This document shows positions 9,187-18,349 of a stretch of 64,000 nucleotides of DNA, one piece after another (within the stretch, counting starts at the first letter, position 1; every line of letters starts with the position of its first letter). The DNA comes from an uncultured Dysgonomonas sp. Lineage in GTDB: Bacteria > Bacteroidota > Bacteroidia > Bacteroidales > Dysgonomonadaceae. A model generated the notes under the pieces. That model worked only from the letters and a program-made list of their open reading frames with translations. It was not told the origin of the DNA and searched no databases. The DNA is taken from contig NZ_CAKUOF010000003.1 in the NCBI RefSeq assembly GCF_934668725.1, positions 124,001 through 188,000 of the forward strand. Reading direction: 5' to 3'. A program made the position numbers and the translations under genes.

Positions 9187-10113
9187 ATGAAAGGATTGGT
9201 TATAAAAAATACCGGAAGCTGGTATCTTGTGCGCACGGATGAAAACAAAAACGTAGAATGCAAGATAAAAGGCAGCTTCAGGCTAAAGGACATAAAAAGT
9301 ACCAATCCCATAACAGTAGGCGATATAGTATCCATCATCATGAATGAAGATGGAACAGGCGTTATTACTGAAATACAAGATCGTAAGAACTATATTATCA
9401 GACGATCATCCAACTTATCGAAGCAATCACATATCATTGCTTCGAATTTAGATTTATGCTTTTTGATAGTAACAGTCTGCAAACCTATCACGACAACTGT
9501 ATTTATAGACCGTTTTTTAGCCTCAGCCGAAGCCTATCGTATACCTGTCAACCTACTGTTCAACAAAATAGATGTATATGACGACGATGAAACCGAATAC
9601 ATGGAGGCCTTGATAAACTTATATGAATATATAGGATACCCTTGCTACAAAATATCCGCGAAAAATCATACCGGATTAGATGTATTGAACAATAAGCTAA
9701 AAGACCGTATAACATTATTCTCTGGACATTCGGGAGTCGGTAAATCAACACTCATCAATGCGATTGTACCCAATGCTGCATTGAAGACAGGCGATATCTC
9801 AAATTATCACGGGAAGGGCATGCATACTACGACCTTCTCCGAAATGATGGAACTTCCACAAGGCGGCTTTATTATTGATACTCCCGGAATTAAAGGCTTT
9901 GGGACAGTAGACATGAGTCCCGAAGAAATAAGCCATTATTTTCCTGAGATTTTCAAATTCTCCCACAATTGCCGCTTCAACAATTGCATGCACATAAACG
10001 AACCGGGATGCGCTGTAAGAGAAGCTGTCGATAATCATTATATAAGCGAAAGCCGATACAAATCATACATTAATATCTTAGAAGACGAGACTGATGAGAA
10101 ATACCGGAAATAA
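9187..10113 (+). CDS. rsgA: Ribosome small subunit-dependent GTPase A
   Basis: A 308-residue circularly permuted GTPase acting in late 30S maturation. An N-terminal OB-fold region (residues about 1-70) is followed by the permuted G domain with NKID (G4), the P-loop SGHSGVGKSTLIN (G1) and DTPGIKGFG (G3). The C-terminal zinc site is C-x4-C-x-H-x5-C in NCRFNNCMHINEPGC. Length and motif order are typical. Its 3' end overlaps the next gene by 20 bp, so the two are likely cotranscribed. Confidence 0.95.
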   Translation: MKGLVIKNTGSWYLVRTDENKNVECKIKGSFRLKDIKSTNPITVGDIVSIIMNEDGTGVITEIQDRKNYIIRRSSNLSKQSHIIASNLDLCFLIVTVCKPITTTVFIDRFLASAEAYRIPVNLLFNKIDVYDDDETEYMEALINLYEYIGYPCYKISAKNHTGLDVLNNKLKDRITLFSGHSGVGKSTLINAIVPNAALKTGDISNYHGKGMHTTTFSEMMELPQGGFIIDTPGIKGFGTVDMSPEEISHYFPEIFKFSHNCRFNNCMHINEPGCAVREAVDNHYISESRYKSYINILEDETDEKYRK

Positions 10114-10504
10114 GACCTCCATAAAATTTAGGCTCGATCTTAAATCTTTCTTATGTTTTTTGCTTATATTTGTTATTGAGGTTATTATAGCATTGTTTGT
10201 AAGAGATAGTATCATTCGCCCTTACGGGGGAGATATCTTGGTCGTTATTCTGATGTACTATTTTTTTAAAAGCTTTGTAAAGATGAATCCCCTGCCTCTA
10301 GCTTTGGGTGTTCTGCTCTTTGCATATGCTGTAGAAATCGGACAATACTTTAACCTTGTAGAAATTTTAAATATGCAGGATAATGCTATTATGCGAATTG
10401 TAATAGGTTCGTCATTTAGTTGGGGCGATATTTTTTGTTACACAGTGGGCGCTATCATATGCTTATTTATAGATAGAAAAGAAATGAAAGCAATTTCGGA
10501 TTAA
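10094..10504 (+). CDS. DUF2809 family membrane protein
   Basis: A 136-residue integral membrane protein with about four hydrophobic segments. It shows family signatures YGGDILVVILMYYF, LLFAYAVEIGQYFNLVEIL and IVIGSSFSWGDIFCYTVGA. Function is unknown. The proposed ATG overlaps the end of rsgA by 20 bp; the conserved part starts only at about residue 15, so the exact start is less certain. It is directly followed by a small cytosolic protein and cls, forming a likely operon. Confidence 0.85.
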   Translation: MRNTGNKTSIKFRLDLKSFLCFLLIFVIEVIIALFVRDSIIRPYGGDILVVILMYYFFKSFVKMNPLPLALGVLLFAYAVEIGQYFNLVEILNMQDNAIMRIVIGSSFSWGDIFCYTVGAIICLFIDRKEMKAISD

Positions 10505-10897
10505 ATGATTCAGCAAAGAAAAAAAGATTATTTACAAAGACTTATTGAAGAATTCTTTGCCAAGTTACATGAACTGGCTAATGAAAATAAGAATTCAGAT
10601 TCCAACTCTACGGAAAAGAAACGTATTGTAAGTGAGTGTTTTTTTCTTTTCAATAATGATTTTAATATCAGTCAGGAAGATTCATCTGAAACCATCTTAA
10701 TAAAAATTGGTGACAATGACCTGATAGAGCAATATGCCAAACTTTTACAAACCAAATATGAAATAAGTGATATAAAAGAAATATATCAACTCCACACAGC
10801 TCTTGACCTCATAGAGTACCTGGAAGCTACGGACACAACATATTCATGGAACAGAACCATCTTAAAGGAAGATATACTTAGACTACTCGACGCATGA
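10505..10897 (+). CDS. Small acidic hypothetical protein
   Basis: A 130-residue soluble, mostly helical protein starting MIQQRKKDYLQRLIEEFFAK. I do not recognise it with confidence. The ATG follows the DUF2809 stop directly, and its TGA overlaps the ATG of cls (ATGA), so all three are probably translated from one message. There are no cysteine motifs, signal or membrane segments. The reading frame is supported by position and tight coupling more than by homology. Confidence 0.7.
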   Translation: MIQQRKKDYLQRLIEEFFAKLHELANENKNSDSNSTEKKRIVSECFFLFNNDFNISQEDSSETILIKIGDNDLIEQYAKLLQTKYEISDIKEIYQLHTALDLIEYLEATDTTYSWNRTILKEDILRLLDA

Positions 10898-12336
10898 AAC
10901 ATTTAATGGAACTTTTTTCCGCAAACAACTTCATCTTAGTATTTCAATTGCTGTATGTACTTACGGCAATCGGAGTAGTAATTGTGGTTATTTCGGAAAA
11001 CCGAAATCCATTAAAAACAATAGCATGGGTACTCGTTCTGTTGCTTTTACCTTTAGTAGGGCTTATTTTCTACTACTTTTTCGGAGAAGACCATCGTAAA
11101 AAAAGGTTGATATCCAGAAAAATGCACAAAAAAATAAATCGGAAAACGCTCGAGCGGATCGAATTATTGGAAACCCTCAATCCTCCTGCTGAGTATAAAG
11201 GTTTAATCAATCTTCTTAATAAACTGAAAGATACCCCTCTTTACGGAGGTAACAAAATAACTTTCTACACCAACGGTACTGATAAATTTAATGCTCTTAT
11301 CGAAGAGATAAAGAAAGCTAAAAAATACATTCATCTACAGTACTACATCTTTATGGATGATACGATAGGAACAAAGATAAAAGATCTTCTTATCGAAAAA
11401 GCCAAAGAAGGATTAGAAGTCAGAGTTCTTTATGATGATGTAGGTTCGTGGACTGCTAAACGAAAGTTTTACAAAGAAATGGCAAAAGCGGGTATACAGG
11501 TTACCCCCTTCCTGAAAGTTGCATTTCCACTATTAACCAGCCGTGTAAACTACCGCAACCACCGTAAAGTTGTCGTTATTGACGGCGAAGTGGGTTTTAT
11601 GGGTGGAATGAATATTGCCGACAGATATATCAATGGAGCTAATGGCGGAGTATGGCGAGACAGCCACTTTAAGCTTGAAGGAAAAGCCGTACATGGCTTA
11701 CAGACTTCTTTTATTATAGACTGGTATGCATCGCGATCAGAGTTTCTGGTTGCCAATAAATACTTTCCTACACTTACAGCCGCAGGGGATAACCTCATGC
11801 AGATTGCAACCAGCGGACCTGTTGGCGAATTTAAAGAAATACATCAAGGTATATTTCAGGCAATAACCAACGCCAAAGAATATGTTTATATACAAACTCC
11901 TTATCTGATACCCACCGATGCCATTATGCTTGCCATACAAACAGCAGCCATGAGTGGTGTGGATGTACGTATTATGATCCCTAAAAAATCGGATACTACA
12001 TTTGTTAGTATTGCCTCTCAATCGTTTATTAAAGACTTTTTGGATACCAAAGTTCAAATCTACTTCTTTACCGGTGGATTTATTCACTCCAAACTTATTG
12101 TTATAGATGATGCCCTTACCATAACAGGATCGGCAAATATGGATGTACGAAGCTTCGAGCATAACTTCGAGATTGATGCCTTTATTTACAATAATGAGAC
12201 GGCTTTAACTGCCAAAAACATTTTCTTTGATGATATGGAATCTTCTGAACTGGTCGACCCCGAAATATGGGAGAAAAGATCACGTGTCAGACGTTTCTTC
12301 GAATCTATTTTCAGACTCTTTACTCCTCTTCTATAA
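10894..12336 (+). CDS. cls: Cardiolipin synthase (phospholipase D family)
   Basis: A 480-residue membrane enzyme joining two phosphatidylglycerols into cardiolipin. Two N-terminal membrane segments (about 10-35 and 42-62, ending YYFFGED) precede two PLD domains. The HxKxxxxD motifs are NHRKVVVIDGEVGFMGG with His223 and IHSKLIVIDDALTITGSANMD with His398, both intact. The start codon overlaps the upstream stop. folC begins one base after its stop, extending the operon. Confidence 0.95.
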   Translation: MKHLMELFSANNFILVFQLLYVLTAIGVVIVVISENRNPLKTIAWVLVLLLLPLVGLIFYYFFGEDHRKKRLISRKMHKKINRKTLERIELLETLNPPAEYKGLINLLNKLKDTPLYGGNKITFYTNGTDKFNALIEEIKKAKKYIHLQYYIFMDDTIGTKIKDLLIEKAKEGLEVRVLYDDVGSWTAKRKFYKEMAKAGIQVTPFLKVAFPLLTSRVNYRNHRKVVVIDGEVGFMGGMNIADRYINGANGGVWRDSHFKLEGKAVHGLQTSFIIDWYASRSEFLVANKYFPTLTAAGDNLMQIATSGPVGEFKEIHQGIFQAITNAKEYVYIQTPYLIPTDAIMLAIQTAAMSGVDVRIMIPKKSDTTFVSIASQSFIKDFLDTKVQIYFFTGGFIHSKLIVIDDALTITGSANMDVRSFEHNFEIDAFIYNNETALTAKNIFFDDMESSELVDPEIWEKRSRVRRFFESIFRLFTPLL

Positions 12337-12337
12337 A

Positions 12338-13624
12338 ATGAACTATCAAGAAACCCTACAATATCTGTATAGCCAGCTTCCCGTTTATCAAAACGTAGGA
12401 GGAAGTGCATACAAAGAGGGCTTGGATAACAGCCTCGCTTTAGACAAGTACTTTAATCATCCGCATAAAAAATACAAAACCATACATATTGCAGGTACTA
12501 ACGGGAAGGGGTCAACCTCTCATCTTTTAGCTGCTATACTTCAACAGGCAGGGCATAAGGTCGGACTTTACACATCGCCCCATCTTGTTGACTTCAGAGA
12601 GCGGATACGGGTAAACGGCAATAAAATATCTCAGGATTATGTTGTAGATTTCGTAGCGAATCACAAAAGCCACTTCGAACCTATACATCCTTCATTCTTT
12701 GAACTGACTATGATGATGGCTTTTTGTTATTTTGAAGAACAGGAAGTAGACATCGCCGTGATTGAAGTGGGCTTAGGAGGACGATTGGACAGTACAAATA
12801 TTATCACTCCCGAACTATCGGTTATTACCAATATAAGTCTCGATCATACGCAGTTTTTAGGAAATACTCTCGAGAAAATAGCCAAAGAAAAAGCCGGTAT
12901 TATAAAACCACACATCCCTGTCGTTATTGGTGAAGCCGAAGGCGAAGTACGTAAAGTATTCGAAGAAAAAGCTCAATCGGTTAATGCACCTATCATATTT
13001 GCAGAAGATGAGAATTGGATATATGCTGCCGATAAACTGGACAACGGTTCGTGGTTGTTTCAAACAAATGCTTTTCCTAATCTAAAAGGCGAATTGGGAG
13101 GTTTACCACAGATAAAAAATGCGGCTACTGTACTTTCGTCTATTGACGCACTTCGCAAAAGAGGAATACATACTACCATGCAATCGGTTTATAGTGGTTT
13201 TGCTATGGTTACCGAATTAACCGGACTTATGGGCAGATGGCAGATCATACAACAAGAAAATCCTAAAGTAATTTGCGACACCGGGCATAATGTAGGAGGA
13301 ATTAAATATGTATCGGAACAACTCCTTTCTGAGACGTACAATCGTTTACATATTGTAATAGGCATGGTCAATGACAAAGACATAAGCCATGTATTAGAGT
13401 TATTACCTAAAGACGCAGTTTATTATTTTACAAAAGCACATATCGCAAGAGCCTTAAACGAAAAAGAACTTGCAGAGAAAGGTGCAGCTTTCCAACTCAA
13501 TGGAGATACCTTCGAAAGTGTTGAACCAGCCGTTAAAGCGGCTCTTGCCGATGCTCAGCCAGATGACCTTGTATTTATCGGAGGAAGCAACTTTGTTGTG
13601 GCAGAAGCTTTGGAATGCTTCTAA
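12338..13624 (+). CDS. folC: Folylpolyglutamate synthase / dihydrofolate synthase
   Basis: A 428-residue Mur-ligase-like enzyme adding glutamate to dihydropteroate or tetrahydrofolate with ATP. Motifs are the P-loop HIAGTNGKGSTSHL, the TSPHLVDFRERIRVNG loop, EVGLGGRLDSTNII and ISLDHTQFLGNT. The ATG at 12338 is chosen because it lies one base after the cls stop and gives the family N-terminus MNYQETLQYLYSQLP; a longer in-frame ORF would begin inside cls. The 320-bp gap that follows holds the phosphate-regulon control region. Confidence 0.94.
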   Translation: MNYQETLQYLYSQLPVYQNVGGSAYKEGLDNSLALDKYFNHPHKKYKTIHIAGTNGKGSTSHLLAAILQQAGHKVGLYTSPHLVDFRERIRVNGNKISQDYVVDFVANHKSHFEPIHPSFFELTMMMAFCYFEEQEVDIAVIEVGLGGRLDSTNIITPELSVITNISLDHTQFLGNTLEKIAKEKAGIIKPHIPVVIGEAEGEVRKVFEEKAQSVNAPIIFAEDENWIYAADKLDNGSWLFQTNAFPNLKGELGGLPQIKNAATVLSSIDALRKRGIHTTMQSVYSGFAMVTELTGLMGRWQIIQQENPKVICDTGHNVGGIKYVSEQLLSETYNRLHIVIGMVNDKDISHVLELLPKDAVYYFTKAHIARALNEKELAEKGAAFQLNGDTFESVEPAVKAALADAQPDDLVFIGGSNFVVAEALECF

Positions 13625-13842
13625 ACCAAATTCTATCTATACAACTAAACATTTCACTCTCTTACGTTATCAAGCCTTCGTAGAATAACAACACCTATGA
13701 AGCCATAAAAACATCCGTTTTGTAGCAAAATTAAATTTGTTACATTTAACTTGACATGTACCATTTACAAACTTCTCGAATATCAATCTCCTCAGAAACA
13801 AAAGCTTCTGATATCTGTTTAATAAATGTATAGAGTTTAAAT

Positions 13843-13911
13843 CTTAACAACATTCTTAACCATTTCGTAACATTTCCTTGACGTCATTGTTGCAATTCTC
13901 CCATAATATTG
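13843..13911 (+). promoter_or_regulatory. PHO-box-like tandem repeats and -7 box upstream of pstS
   Basis: Four direct repeats: CTTAAC at 13843, CTTAAC at 13855, CGTAAC at 13866 and CTTGAC at 13877, spaced 12, 11 and 11 bp. They resemble the TTAACA-type repeats bound by PhoP/PhoB proteins at about 11-bp phase. The last repeat (TTGACG, ending 13883) is exactly 20 bp before TAATATTG (13904-13911), a near match to the TAnnTTTG -7 box. The likely regulator is encoded at 18333. Confidence 0.65.
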
Positions 13912-13944
13912 CAACAAATAAAGGAAACTAAAGAAAAAAGAAAT

Positions 13945-15009
13945 ATGAAAAAATTACTATTTATTCTAGCAGCAGCTATTTCATTGACAGCCTGTAACTC
14001 AAACAAAGGCGAAACTGCAAAACTATCAGGAGCGGGAGCAACATTTCCGGCACCATTTTACAACATCGTATTCAAGAAATTTTCTGAAGCATCAGGTAAT
14101 AATGTTACTTACGGAGCTATCGGTAGTGGCGGAGGAATCAGAAGCCTGAAAGATAAAACTGTAGACTTCGGTGCAACCGACGTATTTTTATCGGATGAAG
14201 AACTCAAAGAAATGGGAGCAGATGTAGTTCACATTCCTACAGCATTGGGAGCCGTGGTTTTATCGTATAACCTACCTGGAGTTACTGATTTAAAACTAAC
14301 TTCGGAAATTATATCAGACATTTTCAGAGGAAAAATAACCAATTGGAATGATGCTAAAATCAAAGCTGTTAATCCTGATTTGACATTACCAAATAAAGAG
14401 ATAACTGCTGTTTATCGTTCGGATGGCAGTGGAACTACTTCAGTTTTCTCCGAATACATGGCAAAAACCAACGAAGCATGGAAAAATGAAATCGGTAGTG
14501 GTAAATCATTGAAATTTCCGGTAGGAGTAGCAGCCAAAGGTAACCCCGGAGTAGCCGGTATCATTTCAGGAACAGAAGGTTCTATCGGATACATCGGTTC
14601 GGAATATGCATTGGCATTGAATATTGCTTCGGCATCGGTTCAAAACAGTTCGGGCAATTTTATTGTAGCCAACGATAAAAGCATCTCTGCATCGGCAGAA
14701 GCTGATCTTCCTGACGACACAAGACAAATTATTACCAATTCATCTAACCCTGAAGCATATCCGATAAGCACTTTTACTTGGATTATTGCTTATAAAGAAC
14801 AAAGCTATAACAAAAGAACCGAGACACAAGCCCGTGCGTTAGTGGCATTATTTGATTATGTTATCGGTAGAGAAGGACAGGAAATCGCAGTAAAAACGCA
14901 TTATGCTCCCCTACCTGCTAAAGCTTTAGAGAAAACTACAGCAATCATAAAATCAATGACATTCGACGGCAAGCCGATAGAAGTGGCTCAACCTGTTGCA
15001 CAAAACTAA
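13945..15009 (+). CDS. pstS: Phosphate ABC transporter substrate-binding lipoprotein
   Basis: A 354-residue phosphate-binding protein. The ATG at 13945 gives a short lipoprotein signal MKKLLFILAAAISLTAC with Cys17; the longer reading frame has a non-signal extension and is rejected. Phosphate-site motifs are SGAGATFPAPFYN, GSGGGIRSL, DFGATDVFLS and YRSDGSGTTSVF, followed by GSIGYIG. It delivers phosphate to the PstCA permease and starts the pst-pho operon. A GC-rich hairpin separates it from pstC, as is usual where the binding protein is made in excess. Confidence 0.95.
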   Translation: MKKLLFILAAAISLTACNSNKGETAKLSGAGATFPAPFYNIVFKKFSEASGNNVTYGAIGSGGGIRSLKDKTVDFGATDVFLSDEELKEMGADVVHIPTALGAVVLSYNLPGVTDLKLTSEIISDIFRGKITNWNDAKIKAVNPDLTLPNKEITAVYRSDGSGTTSVFSEYMAKTNEAWKNEIGSGKSLKFPVGVAAKGNPGVAGIISGTEGSIGYIGSEYALALNIASASVQNSSGNFIVANDKSISASAEADLPDDTRQIITNSSNPEAYPISTFTWIIAYKEQSYNKRTETQARALVALFDYVIGREGQEIAVKTHYAPLPAKALEKTTAIIKSMTFDGKPIEVAQPVAQN

Positions 15010-15044
15010 TACAGAGCGAAAAATTTCTCGCCTGAGTTTTAGAC

Positions 15045-15064
15045 GGGCGTATAACTATACGCCC
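15045..15064 (+). promoter_or_regulatory. Intercistronic hairpin between pstS and pstC
   Basis: GGGCGTAT-AACT-ATACGCCC, a perfect 8-bp stem with a 4-nt loop and no T-tract. It is likely an mRNA stability or attenuation element favouring pstS expression. Confidence 0.6.
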
Positions 15065-15105
15065 CTATAAATAACAGAAAGTACTAAAGACATCAACAAG
15101 TCGGA

Positions 15106-15954
15106 ATGAAAGACAAGATTTTTAAATCAATATTATTTATAGCGTCATGCCTCATTTTGGTTTTGACAGCAGGGGTTATTTATGCTCTGGTCACACAGAG
15201 TATAAGTGCTTTTTCTGCCTTTGGATTATTCAATTTCATTGGTTCGAGCAACTGGGATTCTGTGAATAACGACTTCGGAGCTCTCCCTTTCATTACAGGT
15301 ACACTTATCACCTCGCTTCTGGCACTATTTTTCTGTATACCCTTTTCCCTTTCTATCGCATTATTCAATGGCGAGTATTTCAAGAAAACCAAGATAGCAA
15401 CCGTAGTTAGTTCTATTGTTGATCTTCTGGCAGGAATACCCTCGATTGTTTTCGGTTTATGGGGATTTTATGTTCTACGCCCGATACTGATCGACATGGG
15501 GTTCAGTGCACAGGGATTCGGCGTATTGCTGGCCTCCATAGTTCTTGCTATAATGATTATTCCTTACGCATCGTCACTCAGTACCGAATTTATATCGATG
15601 GTTCCGAGCGAACTGAAAGAGGCTGCATATAGTTTAGGTGCTACCAAAATGGAAGTTATCAAGACTGTTAGTTTACCCGTGTCTATGTCAGGAATCTTTG
15701 CAGCTTACATTCTTGCACTCGGTAGGGCTTTAGGTGAAACAATGGCAGTAACCATGCTTATCGGAAATACCAATAATATACCTACTCATCTATCGGACAC
15801 AGGAAATACAATGGCAAGTATTATTGCCAATCAATTTGGAGAATCGGATGGTTTGAAATTAAGCTCACTCATGGCTATCGGGTTATTGTTATTCCTGATA
15901 ACAGCAACGATCAACTTTATAGCCAAGTATATATTGAAAATCGTAAACAAATGA
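15106..15954 (+). CDS. pstC: Phosphate ABC transporter permease PstC
   Basis: A 282-residue inner membrane permease with about six membrane segments. It contains the ABC-permease EAA-type loop near ELKEAAYSLGATKMEVIKTV and LGRALGETMAVTMLIGN, typical of PstC. A periplasmic region with the FGALPFITGTL motif lies near the N-terminus. It pairs with PstA to form the channel. Its stop overlaps the pstA start by 4 bp. Confidence 0.94.
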   Translation: MKDKIFKSILFIASCLILVLTAGVIYALVTQSISAFSAFGLFNFIGSSNWDSVNNDFGALPFITGTLITSLLALFFCIPFSLSIALFNGEYFKKTKIATVVSSIVDLLAGIPSIVFGLWGFYVLRPILIDMGFSAQGFGVLLASIVLAIMIIPYASSLSTEFISMVPSELKEAAYSLGATKMEVIKTVSLPVSMSGIFAAYILALGRALGETMAVTMLIGNTNNIPTHLSDTGNTMASIIANQFGESDGLKLSSLMAIGLLLFLITATINFIAKYILKIVNK

Positions 15955-16829
15955 AAAAGACACTATTTTCAACCTCACGATACAGACAATTAAAAAGTAA
16001 ATTGTTTTTTTACACTGTTTGTACTTTTTGCGGAATCACCATGATTCCACTATTCCTTATCTTATGGGAATTAATAAAAAGAGGATACAAACAATTCAAT
16101 CTAAGTTTATTTACAGAAGTATCTCCTTCTTCGATGGATGCCATGCTCGCAAAAATCAGTGGAGAAGCTATTCCGGGAGGTATACTGAATGGTTTAACAG
16201 GTACGCTGCTTATTCTCGTATTAGCAATGATAATAGCCATTCCGGTAGGTATTCTGACCGGAATATATCTGGCAGAAAATCAGAAAAAAACATTCAGTAA
16301 ACTGATACGAAGCTTATCGGATTTATTACAAGGTATTCCGTCTATTGTTATCGGTATCATTGTATATGTATGGGTGGTAAGACCCATGCACGGATACTCC
16401 GCCATTGCCGGGAGTATAGCTCTTGCTATAATGATGTTACCCATGATTATACGAGCAACGGAGGAAAGTATCAAGATGTTACCCACCTCACTAAAAGAGG
16501 CAGGATTAGCACTAGGAGGTTCGTATACATCTGTTGTATTAAAAATTCTTGTACCTTCAGCCTTCGGCGGTCTCTTTACCGGTTCACTGCTGGCAGTATC
16601 GCGTGTGCTTGGAGAGACAGCTCCTCTACTGGTTACCGTACTGGGAGCATCTACCGTTAACTGGCATATAACAGAACCCACCAGTGCAATTTCATTGCTT
16701 ATCTGGGAATTTTATAACGACCCCAATCTGGCACCGCTGGTATGGTCATCGTCACTATTACTTTTGTTAGTTGTATTAGGTATAAATCTTTTTGCTAAAA
16801 GCATTGCTAAAAAATGGAAAATTCAATAA
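15951..16829 (+). CDS. pstA: Phosphate ABC transporter permease PstA
   Basis: A 292-residue membrane protein with six predicted segments. Family motifs are GGILNGLTGTLLIL, the coupling loop PTSLKEAGLALGGSYTSVVL and VLGETAPLLVTVLG. It is the second permease subunit of the high-affinity phosphate importer. The start overlaps the pstC stop and the end overlaps pstB by 16 bp, so expression is tightly coupled. Confidence 0.94.
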   Translation: MKKTLFSTSRYRQLKSKLFFYTVCTFCGITMIPLFLILWELIKRGYKQFNLSLFTEVSPSSMDAMLAKISGEAIPGGILNGLTGTLLILVLAMIIAIPVGILTGIYLAENQKKTFSKLIRSLSDLLQGIPSIVIGIIVYVWVVRPMHGYSAIAGSIALAIMMLPMIIRATEESIKMLPTSLKEAGLALGGSYTSVVLKILVPSAFGGLFTGSLLAVSRVLGETAPLLVTVLGASTVNWHITEPTSAISLLIWEFYNDPNLAPLVWSSSLLLLLVVLGINLFAKSIAKKWKIQ

Positions 16830-17593
16830 ATAACGATAAATACATTCTCGAGTTAAAAGATGTTTCGGTATCTTACAATCCCGAAAAAAAAGCAGTAAAA
16901 GATGTAAACGTTGCTATACGCGAACATACGGTTACAGCTATCATGGGACCTTCGGGATGCGGTAAAAGTACCCTTCTTAGAGCGATAAATAGAATGCACG
17001 AACTGTATCCCGACATTAAAACAACGGGAGAGATATTACTCAAAGGCGAAAACATTTTCGACATGAATCCGATGCGTGTTAGGCGCCTTGCAGGTATGGT
17101 ATTTCAGCGTCCAAACCCTTTCCCTACCATGAGTATTTACGACAATGTTCTGGCAGGATACAAATTAAATAATATAGGACTCAGCAAAACTGAAAAAGAC
17201 GAAATTGTAGAGAATAGCCTGAGAAGTGTTGCCCTTTGGGATGAAGTAAAAGATTCGATGACTCAAAAGGGGAGTTTCCTTTCGGGAGGACAACAACAAC
17301 GCCTTTGTATTGCCCGTGCCATAGCCCTGAAACCTGAAATACTGTTGATGGACGAACCCACATCGGCTCTCGATCCTATATCTACAAACAGAGTTGAAGA
17401 CCTTATTCTTGAGTTGAAACAACAATATACCATAGTAATTGTTACACACAATATGTCGCAGGCAGCCCGTATTTCGGACAACTCGATGTTTATGTATCTG
17501 GGGGAATTGATAGAGTTCGGGACAACAAAACAAATGTTTACCAAACCTAAAGATAAACGTACCGAAGATTACTTAACCGGGGTATTCGGGTAA
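16814..17593 (+). CDS. pstB: Phosphate ABC transporter ATP-binding protein
   Basis: A 259-residue ABC ATPase. Walker A is GPSGCGKST (45-53), with Q-loop QRPNPFPTMS, signature LSGGQQQRLCIARA, Walker B LLMDEPTSALDP and switch His in VTHNMSQAARISD. The QRPNPF and GELIEFGTTKQMF segments are typical PstB. It drives import through PstCA. Its start lies within the pstA coding sequence. Confidence 0.96.
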   Translation: MENSINNDKYILELKDVSVSYNPEKKAVKDVNVAIREHTVTAIMGPSGCGKSTLLRAINRMHELYPDIKTTGEILLKGENIFDMNPMRVRRLAGMVFQRPNPFPTMSIYDNVLAGYKLNNIGLSKTEKDEIVENSLRSVALWDEVKDSMTQKGSFLSGGQQQRLCIARAIALKPEILLMDEPTSALDPISTNRVEDLILELKQQYTIVIVTHNMSQAARISDNSMFMYLGELIEFGTTKQMFTKPKDKRTEDYLTGVFG

Positions 17594-17644
17594 TTGGCAA
17601 CAGCCGGAACTGATTATATACTAAGTAACAAAAGCAAGAAAGAT

Positions 17645-18349
17645 ATGACTATACTTAATAATGAAGATATGACAACCAATATAAAACTAAAGCAGCTAAA
17701 GGTATTACTTAACGATTTTGAGTTACTCTCGCGTACTGCCTTATTGCAAATGCAGATTGCCGAAAAAGTATTGCAGGACTCAAGCCTAGATGCTCTTTAT
17801 GAAGAAGCCGAAGCCAATGAAATTATTATGGACAGGCTCGAAATAAAGATCAGGGAGGAAGTTGTTTTTTCGATCTTCCAGTTCTCTCCTAAAGCCGCTG
17901 ATCTACGATTAATCATTACCTATCAGGATATAACTACAAACCTTGAAAGGATTGGTGATATGCTGCTCAATGTAATCCATTACACCAAAACAACCTACCA
18001 GCAGCAACCTGAATTTGAGGAGGAGAAAAAACAAATATATAAAATGATTAAGCTTGTAGACGAGATGCTTCGCAATGCAATTTTTTCATTCTCGAACGAA
18101 GACACTCGCCTTGCTTATCAGGTAATAAAGGACGATGACAAGGTAGACCATCTTTTTTATCAGATCAGCGAATCACTACAAAGTTCTTTTGCCAACAAGA
18201 GTTTGACTAAAGAACAAATAATGAACATCATGCACACCAATGCTATCTCGCAAAATCTGGAACGGATTGGAGACAGTGCGACCAACATTGCCGAAGCCAC
18301 AATATATCTAACAGAAGGTAAAGACATCAGACATGGAAACAACGAATAA
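17645..18349 (+). CDS. phoU: PhoU-like phosphate signalling protein
   Basis: A 234-residue helical protein with two PhoU repeats. Motifs are ADLRLIITYQDITTNLERIGDMLLN and, in the second half, TNAISQNLERIGDSATNIAEA, the metal-binding E-R-I-G-D pattern. It links Pst activity to the PhoR kinase and silences the regulon when phosphate is plentiful. The ATG at 17645 is preferred over a TTG at 17594 directly after pstB; an ATG at 17669 is also possible. It overlaps the regulator gene by 17 bp. Confidence 0.9.
   Translation: MTILNNEDMTTNIKLKQLKVLLNDFELLSRTALLQMQIAEKVLQDSSLDALYEEAEANEIIMDRLEIKIREEVVFSIFQFSPKAADLRLIITYQDITTNLERIGDMLLNVIHYTKTTYQQQPEFEEEKKQIYKMIKLVDEMLRNAIFSFSNEDTRLAYQVIKDDDKVDHLFYQISESLQSSFANKSLTKEQIMNIMHTNAISQNLERIGDSATNIAEATIYLTEGKDIRHGNNE

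Noticed and set aside
12227..12337. N-terminal extension of FolC into cls
   Set aside because: The extension overlaps the PLD gene and is not family-like; the ATG at 12338 gives the normal N-terminus.
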